Positions 16,642 through 25,153 of a DNA stretch of 61,898 nucleotides are shown here, one piece after another. The position numbers were made by a program, and so were the translations under genes. The stretch is taken from the NCBI GenBank assembly GCA_041984585.1, contig JBHIXX010000014.1, positions 1-61,898 of the forward strand. Direction: 5' to 3'. How positions within the stretch are numbered: the first letter of the stretch is position 1; each line of letters starts with the position of its first letter. Source of the stretch: Pseudolysinimonas_A sp041984585. Its GTDB lineage: Bacteria > Actinomycetota > Actinomycetes > Actinomycetales > Microbacteriaceae. Under the pieces are notes generated by a model. It did not search any database. It had not been told where the DNA came from and saw nothing but the letters and a program-made list of their open reading frames with translations.

Positions 16642-17124
16642 ATGGCACCCGCACGCCGCCTCGACGCCACCGACGCACGGCTGGTGGCCGAGCTCGCCCG
16701 CGACGCGCGGGCCACCGTCGTCGCGCTCGCCGAGCGCCTGCGTCTGGCCCGGCACACGGTGCAGACCCGACTCTCGCGACTCGAGGGTTCCGACGCACTC
16801 GCCCCGTTCGACCGCCGCCTCGAGCCGACGGCGCTCGGTTACCCGATCGACGCCCGCCTCGACGTCACGGTCGCCCAGCAGCAGCTCGACGCGGTCGGCG
16901 CCTCACTCGCCCGGATCCCCGAGGTGCTCGAAGTGCTCGGGGTCGCCGGCGCCACCGACCTGCACGTGCGCGTCGTCGCCCGCGACGCCGACGACCTCTA
17001 CCGCATCGCCGGTCTCGTGCTCGCCGTTCCCGGCGTGCACCGCACCGAGACGGCGCTCGTCATGCGTCGGATCGTGCCGTACCGCATCCAGCCGCTGCTC
17101 GACCGCACCATCGCCGGGGGCTGA
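16642..17124 (+). CDS. Lrp/AsnC family transcriptional regulator
   Basis: A 160-residue protein with an N-terminal helix-turn-helix (DARLVAELARDARATVVALAERL, then LARHTVQTRLSRLE as recognition helix, about 8-45) and a C-terminal RAM/ACT-type effector domain (about 65-150), the standard Lrp size. GGAGAGAGG precedes ATG 16642 by 9 bases. The divergent layout predicts control of the E1-like gene by an amino acid or 2-oxo acid; the ligand is unknown. Confidence 0.88.
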   Translation: MAPARRLDATDARLVAELARDARATVVALAERLRLARHTVQTRLSRLEGSDALAPFDRRLEPTALGYPIDARLDVTVAQQQLDAVGASLARIPEVLEVLGVAGATDLHVRVVARDADDLYRIAGLVLAVPGVHRTETALVMRRIVPYRIQPLLDRTIAGG

Positions 17125-17131
17125 ACCGCGG

Positions 17132-17161
17132 GGCGGGCCGGCCCGAGGGGACTGGCCCGCC
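17132..17161. terminator. Bidirectional terminator-like hairpin
   Basis: GGCGGGCC (17132-17139) and GGCCCGCC (17154-17161) form a perfect 8-bp stem between the convergent lrp and Ig-repeat genes. Confidence 0.5.
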
Positions 17162-17168
17162 TGCCGGA

Positions 17169-18812
17169 TCAGGATGTGGCGGGCGCGCTCTCCAGCGTGA
17201 AGGTCGTGGTGGAGGCGTTGCCGAGCACGTCGTAGGCGACCACGTCGAACGGAACGCCCGCCGCGATGCCGTACTTGCCGACCGTGAGGAAGTTCACGTC
17301 GGACCACGCGTTGTCGGTGAGGTCCTTCGGCACCCCGTTGATGACCACCGCGTCGACCTTCGCCGGGTCGTAAAGCTTCAGGCTGAGCGACGTGTAGACG
17401 TCCGGCCCGCCGACGGAGTCCGGCTTGACCGTGACCACCGGTCCGGTGCCGTCGAGCACGAACGTGTACACGGCCGACGCGTTGCCGGCGACGTCATAGG
17501 CGACCACGTCGAAGGGCACCCGGTCCTGGATGCCGAACGAGCCGACGCGGATGAAGTTCACATCCGACCAGTTGTTGTCGGTCAGCTCCTTCGTCACGCC
17601 GTTGACCACCACGTAGTCCACCTGATGCGCGTCGAACAGCTTCAGGCTGAGCGAGCCGTAGACCCCGGGCCCGCCGACCGACATGTCGGACTTCACCGTG
17701 ACGGTCGGGCCGGTGGCGTCGATCACGAACGTGGCGGTCGAGGCGTTGCCGAGCACGTCGTAGGCGACCACCTCGAACGGAACGCCGTCGGCGATGCCGA
17801 ACGAGCCGACGCCGATGAAGTTCACATCCGACCAGTTGTTGTCGGTCAGCTGCTTCGTCACGCCGTTGACCACCACGTAGTCCACCTGGTGCGCGTCGAA
17901 CAGCTTCAGGCTCAGCTGGGAGTAGGCGCCCGGGCCGCCGGTCGACATCCCCGGCTTCACCGTGATGGTCGGCCCGGTGCCGTCGACGACGAACGTGACG
18001 GTCGCCTCCGAGCGGTTGCCGGCCTCGTCGATCGCGACGCCGAGCAGCTCGTGCTCGCCATCGGCGAGGCCGGTGGTGTCGAGCCGGTAGTCGTAGTTGC
18101 GGTGGGTCGTCGTGAAGTTCCCGAGCAGCACGCCGTCGAGCAGGATGGACTTGTCGATGACGGTGCCGTCGGCCTCGCCCTGGGCCCGCAGGCGCACCGG
18201 CACCACGACGCCCTCCGCGACGAGCGCCGGGGGCGGCAGCTGCCAATACGTCGTCGGCGCGGTGGCGTCGAGCCGGAACTGCCGATCCGAGGTGACCGAG
18301 TCGTTGCCCGCGGTGTCGGTGACCACGGTGCGCACCGTGTAGTACCCGTCGGCGAGACCGAGGCTCGAGACCGGGATGTCGAGCGTTCCGTCCTTGAGGT
18401 CGACGTCGAAGGTCTCGTCGTAGGACTGCGCCACGATCTGCACGCGCACCGTGTCGACCAGCACGTCGTCGTGGTATCCGATGCTGATGACCGCGGCATC
18501 GTTCACGACCGCGCCGTGGGTCGGCGTCGCGTACCAGGTGCTCGGCTTGGTCGTGTCGGACGAGGTGGTCGCCACCGTCGACGGCGCCGGCGGAGCGGGC
18601 GGCAGGATGTCGCCGCCGTCGCCGCCGTCGTCCTCCCCCTCGTCATCCTCGTCGTCGGTGCTGAGGGTCGCGAGGTCGGCGGTCGGGGCGGCCGGCAGGG
18701 CCGTCGGCTGCCCGTAGTCGCGGGACGAGCCCCCGACCCCGAGGCCGATCACCACCACGAGGGCGATCGCGAGGGCGGCGGCGAGGACGACGAAACGCTT
18801 GCGCAGGCGCAT
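17169..18812 (-). CDS. Membrane-anchored Ig-like repeat surface protein
   Basis: A 547-residue protein. Residues 1-30 are a basic-then-hydrophobic anchor (MRLRKRFVVLAAALAIAL) without an obvious cleavage site. An acidic Asp/Glu/Gly linker with a Pro-rich stretch (about 50-78) follows, then two Ig-like domains of the bacterial surface type (GLADGYYTVRTVV; GLADGEHELLGVAIDEAGN), then three 88-residue repeats with the pattern GTGPxxTVKP, LSLKLFDAHQVDYVVVNG, LTDNNWSDVNF and VPFDVVAYDVLGNAS. It should sit outside the membrane; no enzyme domain or LPXTG signal is seen. Adhesion, wall binding or a spacer role is possible. Confidence 0.8.
   Translation of the reverse strand: MRLRKRFVVLAAALAIALVVVIGLGVGGSSRDYGQPTALPAAPTADLATLSTDDEDDEGEDDGGDGGDILPPAPPAPSTVATTSSDTTKPSTWYATPTHGAVVNDAAVISIGYHDDVLVDTVRVQIVAQSYDETFDVDLKDGTLDIPVSSLGLADGYYTVRTVVTDTAGNDSVTSDRQFRLDATAPTTYWQLPPPALVAEGVVVPVRLRAQGEADGTVIDKSILLDGVLLGNFTTTHRNYDYRLDTTGLADGEHELLGVAIDEAGNRSEATVTFVVDGTGPTITVKPGMSTGGPGAYSQLSLKLFDAHQVDYVVVNGVTKQLTDNNWSDVNFIGVGSFGIADGVPFEVVAYDVLGNASTATFVIDATGPTVTVKSDMSVGGPGVYGSLSLKLFDAHQVDYVVVNGVTKELTDNNWSDVNFIRVGSFGIQDRVPFDVVAYDVAGNASAVYTFVLDGTGPVVTVKPDSVGGPDVYTSLSLKLYDPAKVDAVVINGVPKDLTDNAWSDVNFLTVGKYGIAAGVPFDVVAYDVLGNASTTTFTLESAPATS
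17265..18000. repeat. Three tandem 264-bp coding repeats
   Basis: Equivalent points (GATGCCG) fall at 17265, 17529 and 17793, exactly 264 bp apart. Units 2 and 3 are nearly identical over more than 120 bp, while unit 1 is more diverged. They encode the 88-residue Ig-like units of the surface protein. Confidence 0.85.
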
Positions 18813-18914
18813 CGGGGGATGCCTTTCGGGTGTCGCGCGGGGGCGCGTCGCCGTGCGCGGGGTGGACGCACGACGGGGTGGGGTGCTGCGGCGGGTGGGG
18901 GTTCCGCCGACTTC

Positions 18915-18944
18915 ATGATGAAGCCTCACCGGATGACGGGTCAA
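18915..18944 (-). promoter_or_regulatory. Candidate promoter of the Ig-repeat gene
   Basis: TTGACC (18944-18939), an 18-base spacer and CATCAT (18920-18915) on the minus strand, about 100 nt before ATG 18812. Confidence 0.35.
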
Positions 18945-18989
18945 CGGCCGACGGCGCGGCGCGTCGCCCGGTCCCCGGGCACCCGGGCG

Positions 18990-19415
18990 TCAGCAGTCGC
19001 AGGAGATGCCGGACACCGGCGCCGTGAGCGGGTCGGTCGCGCGCGAGATCGGACCGTCGTCGTCGACCACCGGCAGCCCTTCGCGCGCCCAGTATTCGAA
19101 GCCGCCGATCATCTCGCGCACGGGGTAGCCCAGCCGGGCGAACGCGAGCGCCCCCCGCGTCGCGCCGTTGCAGGCCGGGCCCCAGCAGTAGACGACGACG
19201 GGCACGTCGCTCGGCACCAGCTCGGCCGCCCGCGTCGCGATCTCGGCGTGCGGCAGGTGCACCGCGCCGGCGATGCGCCCCTGGTGCCATGACTCGTGGC
19301 CGCGCACATCGACGAGCACCATCGGCTCGTCGGCCGCGAGCGCGGCGGCGACATCCGACGGGTCGGTCTCGAATCGCAGCTTGGCGGCGAAGTGGGCGAC
19401 GGCTTCCGGGTCCAT
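18990..19415 (-). CDS. Rhodanese-domain protein
   Basis: A 141-residue single rhodanese domain. MVLVDVRGHESWHQGRIAGA is the N-terminal signature and VVVYCWGPACNGA carries the catalytic-loop Cys (CWGPAC), followed by GGFEYW. It probably handles persulfide sulfur or acts as a sulfur carrier. The C-terminus has an extra Cys pair (CDC). ATG 19415 is chosen because the -10 box TACCGT (19427-19422) lies 6 bases upstream; a much longer open frame upstream is GC-driven. It is divergent from the MFS gene. Confidence 0.85.
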   Translation of the reverse strand: MDPEAVAHFAAKLRFETDPSDVAAALAADEPMVLVDVRGHESWHQGRIAGAVHLPHAEIATRAAELVPSDVPVVVYCWGPACNGATRGALAFARLGYPVREMIGGFEYWAREGLPVVDDDGPISRATDPLTAPVSGISCDC

Positions 19416-19421
19416 GCGGCG

Positions 19422-19427
19422 ACGGTA
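19422..19427 (-). promoter_or_regulatory. -10 box of the rhodanese gene
   Basis: TACCGT on the minus strand, 6 bases before ATG 19415; leaderless pattern. Confidence 0.4.
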
Positions 19428-19502
19428 GCCCGCCGATGGGGCCTCTCGCGCGCGACATCCGGCCGCGCCACCACGGATTCCGGACAGCGGCCCGCGCGGG
19501 GG

Positions 19503-19508
19503 TAGCGT
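19503..19508 (+). promoter_or_regulatory. -10 box of the MFS gene at 19515
   Basis: TAGCGT, 6 bases before GTG 19515; leaderless pattern. Confidence 0.4.
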
Positions 19509-19514
19509 TCCCGG

Positions 19515-20864
19515 GTGACCGATCCCGCGCCCTCCGCCGCACCCGAGGCGGCCGGTCGGCGGAAGCGGATGGTCGACCTCACCCCGCTGCGGGCCTCGCC
19601 CGCCTTCGCGCGGCTGTGGATCGGCGGCGCCGTGGCCGGGGTCGGCGCGCAGCTCACCATCGTCGCCGTCGGCCTGCAGGTCTACGACCTCACCGGATCG
19701 ACGCTCGCGGTGTCGCTGGTGGGCGGCATCGCCCTGGTGCCGATGGTGATCGCCGGGCTGTGGGGCGGGATGCTCGCCGACGCGTTCGACCGGCGCCTGG
19801 TGCTGCTGCTCAGCGCGATCGTCGGCTGGCTGAGCACGGCGGGGCTCGTCGTGATCGCCTGGCTCGACGAGTCGCTCGGCGCCACGGCGCCGGTCTGGCC
19901 GCTGTACCTGCTGGCGACGATCGGCACGGTCGCGGCGACCATCCAGATGGCGACCCGCGCCTCCGTCACCCCGCGCCTGCTGCCCGGACACCTGGTGCCC
20001 GCCGCGAGCGCGCTGAGCGGGATCGGGCTCGGCGTGCAGCTCACGGTCGGCCCGGCGCTCGCCGGCGTGCTCGTCGCCGCCGTCGGCTTCGGCTGGACCT
20101 ACCTGGTCGACGTCGTGCTGTTCTCGGCCATGTTCTTCGGCATCCTCACGCTGCCCAAGCTGCCGCCCGCCGACGGGGTCGCGAAGCCCGGGTGGGAGTC
20201 GCTCAAGCAGGGCGTCGCCTTCCTGCGGCGGGCGCCCAACATCCGGATGTCGTTCCTCGTCGACATCGCCGCGATGACCTTCGGCCGCCCCCACGTGCTG
20301 TTCCCGGCCGCCGGCGCGGTCGTCATCGGCGGCGGTCCGATCACGGTCGGGGTGCTCACGGCCGCCATGGCGGTGGGCACCTTCCTCGCCAGCCTGTTCA
20401 GCGGCCCGGTCGGCCACGTGCACCGCCACGGGGTGGCGATCACGCGCTCGATCTCGGTCTACGGCGTCTTCGTGCTCGCGCTCGGCGCGGTGCTCGCGGC
20501 GATGTCGACCGGCTGGTTCGGACCCGTCGGCGCCGAGTTCGACGAGGCCAACCCGGTGGCCCTCGCCCTCGCCGCGCTGGCGATGGTCGGCATGGGGGCC
20601 TCCGACGAGGTGAGCGCGATCTTCCGGGCCACGATGCTGCTGATGGCCGCCCCCGACGGCATGCGCGGGCGGCTGCAGGGCGTCTTCACCGTCGTAGTGG
20701 CGGGGGGCCCGCGGGTGGGCGACCTCTACGCCGGGATGCTGACCGCCGCCGTGGCGCTCTGGTTCCCGCCGGTGCTGGGCGGCATCCTGATCGTCGCGCT
20801 CATGCAGGTGGCCGCCCGGGTGCGCGCCTTCAGAGATTACGATTCGCGGAACCCGACCCCCTGA
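19515..20864 (+). CDS. MFS transporter of the EntS/MFS_3 type
   Basis: A 449-residue permease with about 12 transmembrane spans. LTPLRASPAFARLWIGGAV and the loop GGMLADAFDRRLVLL (motif A) match the MFS_3/EntS group, which includes siderophore and macrolide exporters. Nothing nearby encodes siderophore synthesis, so the substrate is open. The GTG start follows a TAGCGT box by 6 bases. It is complete, with no frameshift. Confidence 0.85.
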   Translation: MTDPAPSAAPEAAGRRKRMVDLTPLRASPAFARLWIGGAVAGVGAQLTIVAVGLQVYDLTGSTLAVSLVGGIALVPMVIAGLWGGMLADAFDRRLVLLLSAIVGWLSTAGLVVIAWLDESLGATAPVWPLYLLATIGTVAATIQMATRASVTPRLLPGHLVPAASALSGIGLGVQLTVGPALAGVLVAAVGFGWTYLVDVVLFSAMFFGILTLPKLPPADGVAKPGWESLKQGVAFLRRAPNIRMSFLVDIAAMTFGRPHVLFPAAGAVVIGGGPITVGVLTAAMAVGTFLASLFSGPVGHVHRHGVAITRSISVYGVFVLALGAVLAAMSTGWFGPVGAEFDEANPVALALAALAMVGMGASDEVSAIFRATMLLMAAPDGMRGRLQGVFTVVVAGGPRVGDLYAGMLTAAVALWFPPVLGGILIVALMQVAARVRAFRDYDSRNPTP

Positions 20865-20890
20865 ACGGATCCGGCACGACCCCGCGTGCC

Positions 20891-20896
20891 TAGGCT
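20891..20896 (+). promoter_or_regulatory. -10 box of the molybdopterin oxidoreductase gene
   Basis: TAGGCT, 7 bases before ATG 20904; it also argues against the earlier in-frame GTG 20886. Confidence 0.45.
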
Positions 20897-20903
20897 GCCG
20901 CCC

Positions 20904-22567
20904 ATGACGGTCGAGACCGAGAGCACGCCGCGCACCGCCCCGGGTCGGCCGCGACTCGCCGCCGCGGGGGCGGGCGTCGCCGCCGTGCTGCTGGGGTTCG
21001 GCGCCGCCGAGCTGGTCGCCGGACTCGTCGCACCAAGCGCGAGCCCGGTGCTGGTGGTCGCCGCCGCGGCCGTCGACCTGTCGCCGTCGTGGGCCAAGGA
21101 GCTCGCGATCGCCCTGTTCGGCACCGCCGACAAGGTCGCGCTCGTGGTCGGGATCGGCGTGGTGATGCTGCTCGCCGCCGCCGGCGCCGGGGTGCTCGAG
21201 GCGCGTCGCCCGCCGTGGGGCCGGGTCATCATCGGCGTCGCGGGCGTGCTCGGCATCGGCGCCGCGATGACCCGTGCCGACGCGGCGCTGACCAGCCTCA
21301 TCCCGCCGGTCGTCGCCGTCGTGGTCGGCGTGCTCGTGCTCGGCTGCTCGATCGGGCGGCAGTTCGGCGTCGGCGCGGCCGGCGACGACGCCCCCGTGTT
21401 CAGCCACCTGCTGCACTACGAGGAGGAGGGGCTCGACTGCTGCTCGTGCTCGGCTTCCTGCTGCGTCGCCGACCGGAGAGTGCGGTCGCCGCCGGCGATC
21501 CCAGCCGACGCGCGTTCCTCGGCTGGACCGGGGGCGCCGCCGTTCTCGGAGCCCTCGCCGCCGTCGGCGGATACGCACTGCAGGCGGGGGCGCGGGCCGC
21601 GACCGCCGCGCGGGAGGCGCTGCACCTGCCCGCGCCCGCCCTCCCCGCGGCGCCCCTCCCCGCGGGCGCCGAGCTCGGGATCGACGGCCTCGCTCCGGTG
21701 GTCACCCCGAACGACGACTTCTACCGCATCGACATCGCCTTCCAGATCCCGCGGATCGACCCGATCGACTGGCGGCTGCGCATCCACGGGATGGTCGACC
21801 AGGTGGTGGAGATCGGCTGGGAGGAGCTGACCGCGCTGCCCCTGCAGGAGTCGGCGGTCACGCTCTGCTGCGTCTCCAACCAGGTGGGCGGCGACCTCAT
21901 CTCGAACGCCGTGTGGACGGGCTACCCGATCCGGGAGCTGCTCGCGCGGGCGGCCCCGCACGCCGACGCCGACATGGTGCTGTCGAAGAGCCCCGACGGG
22001 TTCAGCGCCAGCACGCCGCTGTCGGTGCTGCAGGACTCGCGCGACGCGCTGCTCGCCATCGGGATGAACGGCGAACTGCTGCCGCTCGAGCACGGCTTCC
22101 CCGCCCGACTCGTCGTGCCGGGGCTGTACGGCTACGTCTCGGCCACCAAGTGGGTGACCGAGCTCGAGGTCACCCGCTTCGACCGGGCGGATGCGTACTG
22201 GACCGTGCGCGGATGGTCGCCGCGCGGCCCGGTGAAGCTGCAGTCGCGCATCGACGTCCCGTTCAACGGCGAGCGGCTGCCCGCCGGCGAGGTCGTGATC
22301 GCCGGCGTCGCCTGGCAGCAGCACGTGGGCGTCGCGGCGGTCGAGGTGCAGATCGACGAGGGCGAGTGGATGCCGGCGGAGCTCGCGACCCCGATCTCCG
22401 ACGACACCTGGGTGCAGTGGTCGGTGCGCTGGGACGCCGTCGTCGGGCAGCACACCGTGCGGGTGCGGGCGACGGGCAAGGACGGCGAGGTGCAGACCGC
22501 CGAGCGCGCCGATGTCATCCCCGACGGGGCGACCGGGCACGACCAGATCGGCATCCGCATCGAGTGA
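20904..22567 (+). pseudogene. Membrane-anchored sulfite-oxidase-like molybdopterin oxidoreductase, frameshifted
   Basis: From ATG 20904 the first part encodes about five hydrophobic helices (AAVLLGFGAAELVAG through VVGVLVLGC). The second part, read one frame back from about 21430, has another helix (ARLLLVLGFLLRR), a short loop, a twin-helix anchor, and a sulfite-oxidase fold: TPNDDFYRID, WRLRIHGMV, LCCVSNQVGG (Cys ligand of Mo), GLYGYVSATKWV and WSPRGPVK, then the C-terminal Mo-co dimerisation domain to 22567. Adding one G to the GGGG run at 21428-21431 joins both parts (about 554 residues). It is probably an extracytoplasmic oxidoreductase of unknown substrate. The downstream sequence shows no decay. 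Confidence 0.85.
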
Positions 22568-22586
22568 CGCGCGGCTCCGGGGCCGG

Positions 22587-23231
22587 CTAGTGCCGAGAGC
22601 CGCCGGTCACGGCGAGCACGCCGCCGAGTCCGATCATCATCACGCCGCCGGTGAGACCGAGCCGCGAGACCCGGGTCGGGGTCTTCGCGAACCAGTCGCG
22701 CGCGGTGCCCGCCGCGAACGCCCACGCGCCGTCGCTGAGCAGGGCCATGACGACGAAGATCGTGCCGAGCACGAGCATCTGGCCCGGCACCCAGCCCGCC
22801 GTCGGCACGACGAACTGCGGGAGCACGGCGAGGAAGAAGGCGATCGTCTTCGGGTTCGAGACCCCGACGAGGAAGCCCTCGCCGAGCAGGCGGCCAGTCG
22901 ACTTGGGCACCGAGAGCCCCTGCGTGATCGCCTCCGCCGTGGCGTGCCGGTGCCGGATGGCCTGGATGCCGAGGAACACCAGGTAGGCCGCGCCGACCAG
23001 CTTGACCGCCGTGAACACGATCTCGCTCGCGGTGATCACCGCACCGAGCCCGAACGACACGGCGACCACGATCGGCAGGATGCCGAGCGAGTTGCCGAGC
23101 ACGCTGAGCAGCCCGCCCCGTCGGCCGAGCGCGAGCGAGCGGCCGATCACGAACAGCACGGTCGGACCGGGCATCACGATGAGCACGATCGAGGCGGCGA
23201 GGAACGCCAGCAGGGTGGGCAGCGGCAGCAC
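22587..23231 (-). CDS. LysE/RhtB family amino-acid exporter
   Basis: A 214-residue membrane protein with about six spans. The N-terminal VMPGPTVLFVIGRSLALGRRGGL is the LysE/RhtB signature, followed by GNSLG. The family exports amino acids such as lysine, homoserine, threonine or leucine; the substrate is not decidable here. GTG 23231 follows TACGCT by 6 bases (leaderless). Its stop faces that of the oxidoreductase gene with only 19 bases between. Confidence 0.88.
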   Translation of the reverse strand: MLPLPTLLAFLAASIVLIVMPGPTVLFVIGRSLALGRRGGLLSVLGNSLGILPIVVAVSFGLGAVITASEIVFTAVKLVGAAYLVFLGIQAIRHRHATAEAITQGLSVPKSTGRLLGEGFLVGVSNPKTIAFFLAVLPQFVVPTAGWVPGQMLVLGTIFVVMALLSDGAWAFAAGTARDWFAKTPTRVSRLGLTGGVMMIGLGGVLAVTGGSRH

Positions 23232-23237
23232 GCGCTC

Positions 23238-23243
23238 AGCGTA
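23238..23243 (-). promoter_or_regulatory. -10 box of the lysE-type gene
   Basis: TACGCT on the minus strand, 6 bases before GTG 23231; leaderless pattern. Confidence 0.4.
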
Positions 23244-23296
23244 CGTCCGAGAGCCGGTTCCTCCCCTGCGCGGCGGCGATCTGCCAGGGTGATCAC

Positions 23297-24166
23297 ATGT
23301 CAGCGTTGACGACCATCGGACTCCCCGTCGCCCTCGGGATCATCATGTTCGGCTTGGGGCTCTCACTCACCCCCGCCGACTTCGCCCGGGTGGGCAAGCA
23401 TCCGAAGGCGGTGCTCGTCGCCCTCGGCTGCCAGCTCATCCTGCTCCCCGCGATCGCATTCGGACTGGTCGCACTGTTCCAGCTGCCGCCGATCCTCGCG
23501 GTGGGCATGGTGCTGCTCGCGGCATCCCCCGGCGGCACGACGGCCAACCTGTTCAGCCACCTGTTCCGCGGCGACGTCGCGCTCAACGTCAGCCTGACCG
23601 CGATCAACTCGATCGTCGCGCTGTTCACCCTGCCTCTGCTCACCAACTTCGCCATCGCGGTGTTCCTGCCGGGTGAGGAGGGGCTGGGCATCCAGTTCGC
23701 GAAGGCGGTGGAGGTGTTCGCGATCGTGCTCGGCCCGGTCGTGCTCGGCATGCTGGTGCGCTGGTGGAAGCCGAAGTTCGCGGATGCCATGGACAAGCCG
23801 GTGCGGATCGCGTCGGTCATCATCCTCGCCGTCGTCATCGTCGGCGCGATCATCTCCAACCGCGACCTGTTCTTCCCCAACCTGGCGAGCCTCGCCGGGA
23901 TCACCGTGCTGTTCTGTGTGCTCAGTCTCACCATCGGCTTCTTCGTGCCGCGGCTGTTCCGGGTGGAGCGCCGGCAGGCGGTGGCGAGCTCGTTCGAGAT
24001 CGGCATCCACAACGCCACGCTCGCGATCGTCATCGCGCAGAGCGTGATCGGCAGCGTCGAGATGTCGCTGCCCGCCGCGATCTACGGCGTTCTGATGTTC
24101 TTCGTCGCCCTCGCGTTCGGGTTCGTCATCCGCGAGCGCCGGTCGAAGCCGGCGGCGGCGGCCTGA
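23297..24166 (+). CDS. Bile acid:sodium symporter family protein
   Basis: A 289-residue protein with about nine to ten spans. LGLSLTPADFARV at the N-terminus and the inverted-repeat sodium-site segments AASPGGTTANLFSHL and EIGIHNATLAIVIA are the BASS/SBF signatures. It is likely a sodium-driven importer of organic anions (for example pantoate, pyruvate or other 2-oxo acids in relatives); the actual solute is unknown. A CAGGGT hexamer lies 6 bases before ATG 23297, a weak leaderless promoter. Confidence 0.88.
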   Translation: MSALTTIGLPVALGIIMFGLGLSLTPADFARVGKHPKAVLVALGCQLILLPAIAFGLVALFQLPPILAVGMVLLAASPGGTTANLFSHLFRGDVALNVSLTAINSIVALFTLPLLTNFAIAVFLPGEEGLGIQFAKAVEVFAIVLGPVVLGMLVRWWKPKFADAMDKPVRIASVIILAVVIVGAIISNRDLFFPNLASLAGITVLFCVLSLTIGFFVPRLFRVERRQAVASSFEIGIHNATLAIVIAQSVIGSVEMSLPAAIYGVLMFFVALAFGFVIRERRSKPAAAA

Positions 24167-24203
24167 GATGGTCGCGGCCGTCGGAACCGCCGGGAACCAG
24201 AAC

Positions 24204-24228
24204 GGCCCCGGACGAATCGTCCGGGGCC
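24204..24228. terminator. Perfect 11-bp hairpin, bidirectional terminator
   Basis: GGCCCCGGACG-AAT-CGTCCGGGGCC lies between the symporter gene (+) and tRNA-Leu (-), serving both. No T tract. Confidence 0.6.
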
Positions 24229-24232
24229 GGGG

Positions 24233-24319
24233 TGGTGCGCGAGGGGGGACTTGAACCCCCACGCCCTTGCGGGCACTGGCACCTGAAGCCAGCGCGTCTG
24301 CCAATTCCGCCACTCGCGC
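24233..24319 (-). tRNA. tRNA-Leu (anticodon CAG)
   Basis: The minus strand folds as a class II tRNA: acceptor GCGCGAG/CTCGCGC, anticodon stem CTGGC/GCCAG with loop TTCAGGT (CAG), a long variable arm TGCCCGCAAGGGCG, and T-arm GGGGGTTCAAGTCCCCC. CCA is encoded at 24235-24233. Confidence 0.95.
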
Positions 24320-24390
24320 GTATCGGCCTCGCGGCCGACCGACCGAGATTACCACCCCGCGCGCACCTCCGCCTCCCCGGGCACCCCGGC

Positions 24391-24396
24391 TAACAT
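24391..24396 (+). promoter_or_regulatory. -10 box of the fha-pkn operon
   Basis: TAACAT predicts transcription starting at about 24403. This is just past ATG 24401, so it supports the Shine-Dalgarno-led start at 24452 with a leader of about 50 nt. Confidence 0.4.
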
Positions 24397-24451
24397 CGAC
24401 ATGACCGTGACCGGCTGGGCGTCCCGTCCGCGCCCGAGCGAGAGGTGGCAC

Positions 24452-25147
24452 GTGGGGATCCTCGACAGCTTCGAGAAGGGCCTCGAACGCGCGGTCAACG
24501 GCGCGTTCGCCCGGACCTTCAAGAGCGGTCTGCAGCCCCTCGAGGTGACCGCCGCGCTCCGCCGCGAGCTCGACACCAAGGCGGCGGTCGTCGCGCGCGA
24601 CCGCATCCTGGTGCCCAACCGGTTCACCGTGCACCTCGCTCCCGGCGACCATGCGCGGATGACGGAGCTGGGCCCCGCGCTGATCGACGAGTTCACGCAG
24701 CTGGTGCAGCGCCACGCGACCGCCCAGCACTACTCCTTCGCCGGCGGGATCGCGATCAAGCTGGTCGAGGACCGGTCGCTCACCGAGGGCGTGCTGCGCA
24801 TCGAGTCGCAGAACCTCGCCGGCGAGGTGCGCTGGAACCCGGTGCTCGACATCGGCGGCAAGCGCTACCCACTCGCGAAGTCGCGCACCGTCATCGGCCG
24901 CGGCTCGGAGGCCGACATCACGATCGACGACTCCGGGGCCTCGCGCAAGCACGCCGAGATCCTGTGGGACGGCAAGCGCGGCCAGATCACCGACCTCGGC
25001 TCGACCAACGGCTCGAAGCTCGACGGGCAGCCGGTGACGAAGGCCCCGCTCCCGCCCGACTCGGTGATCGAGATCGGCCGCACCCGCATCCTGTTCCGGG
25101 TGCTCGCCCAGGCGGCCGAAGTCGACCAGTTCGCGGACCTGCGGTAG
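24452..25147 (+). CDS. fhaA: FHA-domain protein FhaA (DUF3662-FHA)
   Basis: A 231-residue protein. The N-terminal DUF3662 domain (about 1-120: DSFEKGLERAVNGAFARTF, LQPLEV, LVPNRF) is joined to a C-terminal FHA domain (about 140-225: TVIGRGSEADI, SRKHAEI, LGSTNGSKL), which binds phosphothreonine on partners. In mycobacteria FhaA binds phosphorylated MviN/MurJ and controls peptidoglycan synthesis; murJ is at 59062-60672 here. It is shorter than mycobacterial FhaA, lacking the long linker. GTG 24452 is chosen for the strong GAGAGGTGG site just upstream. First gene of the seven-gene operon. Confidence 0.9.
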   Translation: MGILDSFEKGLERAVNGAFARTFKSGLQPLEVTAALRRELDTKAAVVARDRILVPNRFTVHLAPGDHARMTELGPALIDEFTQLVQRHATAQHYSFAGGIAIKLVEDRSLTEGVLRIESQNLAGEVRWNPVLDIGGKRYPLAKSRTVIGRGSEADITIDDSGASRKHAEILWDGKRGQITDLGSTNGSKLDGQPVTKAPLPPDSVIEIGRTRILFRVLAQAAEVDQFADLR

Positions 25148-25153
25148 GCGGCC

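Noticed and set aside
13824..19292. A 1822-codon open frame on the plus strand
   Set aside because: It is antisense to the GntR, E1-like and Ig-repeat genes and also crosses lrp; the translation is Arg/Gly/Ala-rich low-complexity, the normal mirror frame of very GC-rich coding DNA.
18990..21578. An 862-codon minus-strand frame extending the rhodanese gene upstream
   Set aside because: Only the last 141 codons look like protein; the rest is His/Arg/Asp-rich antisense of the MFS and oxidoreductase genes, and a -10 box sits just before ATG 19415.
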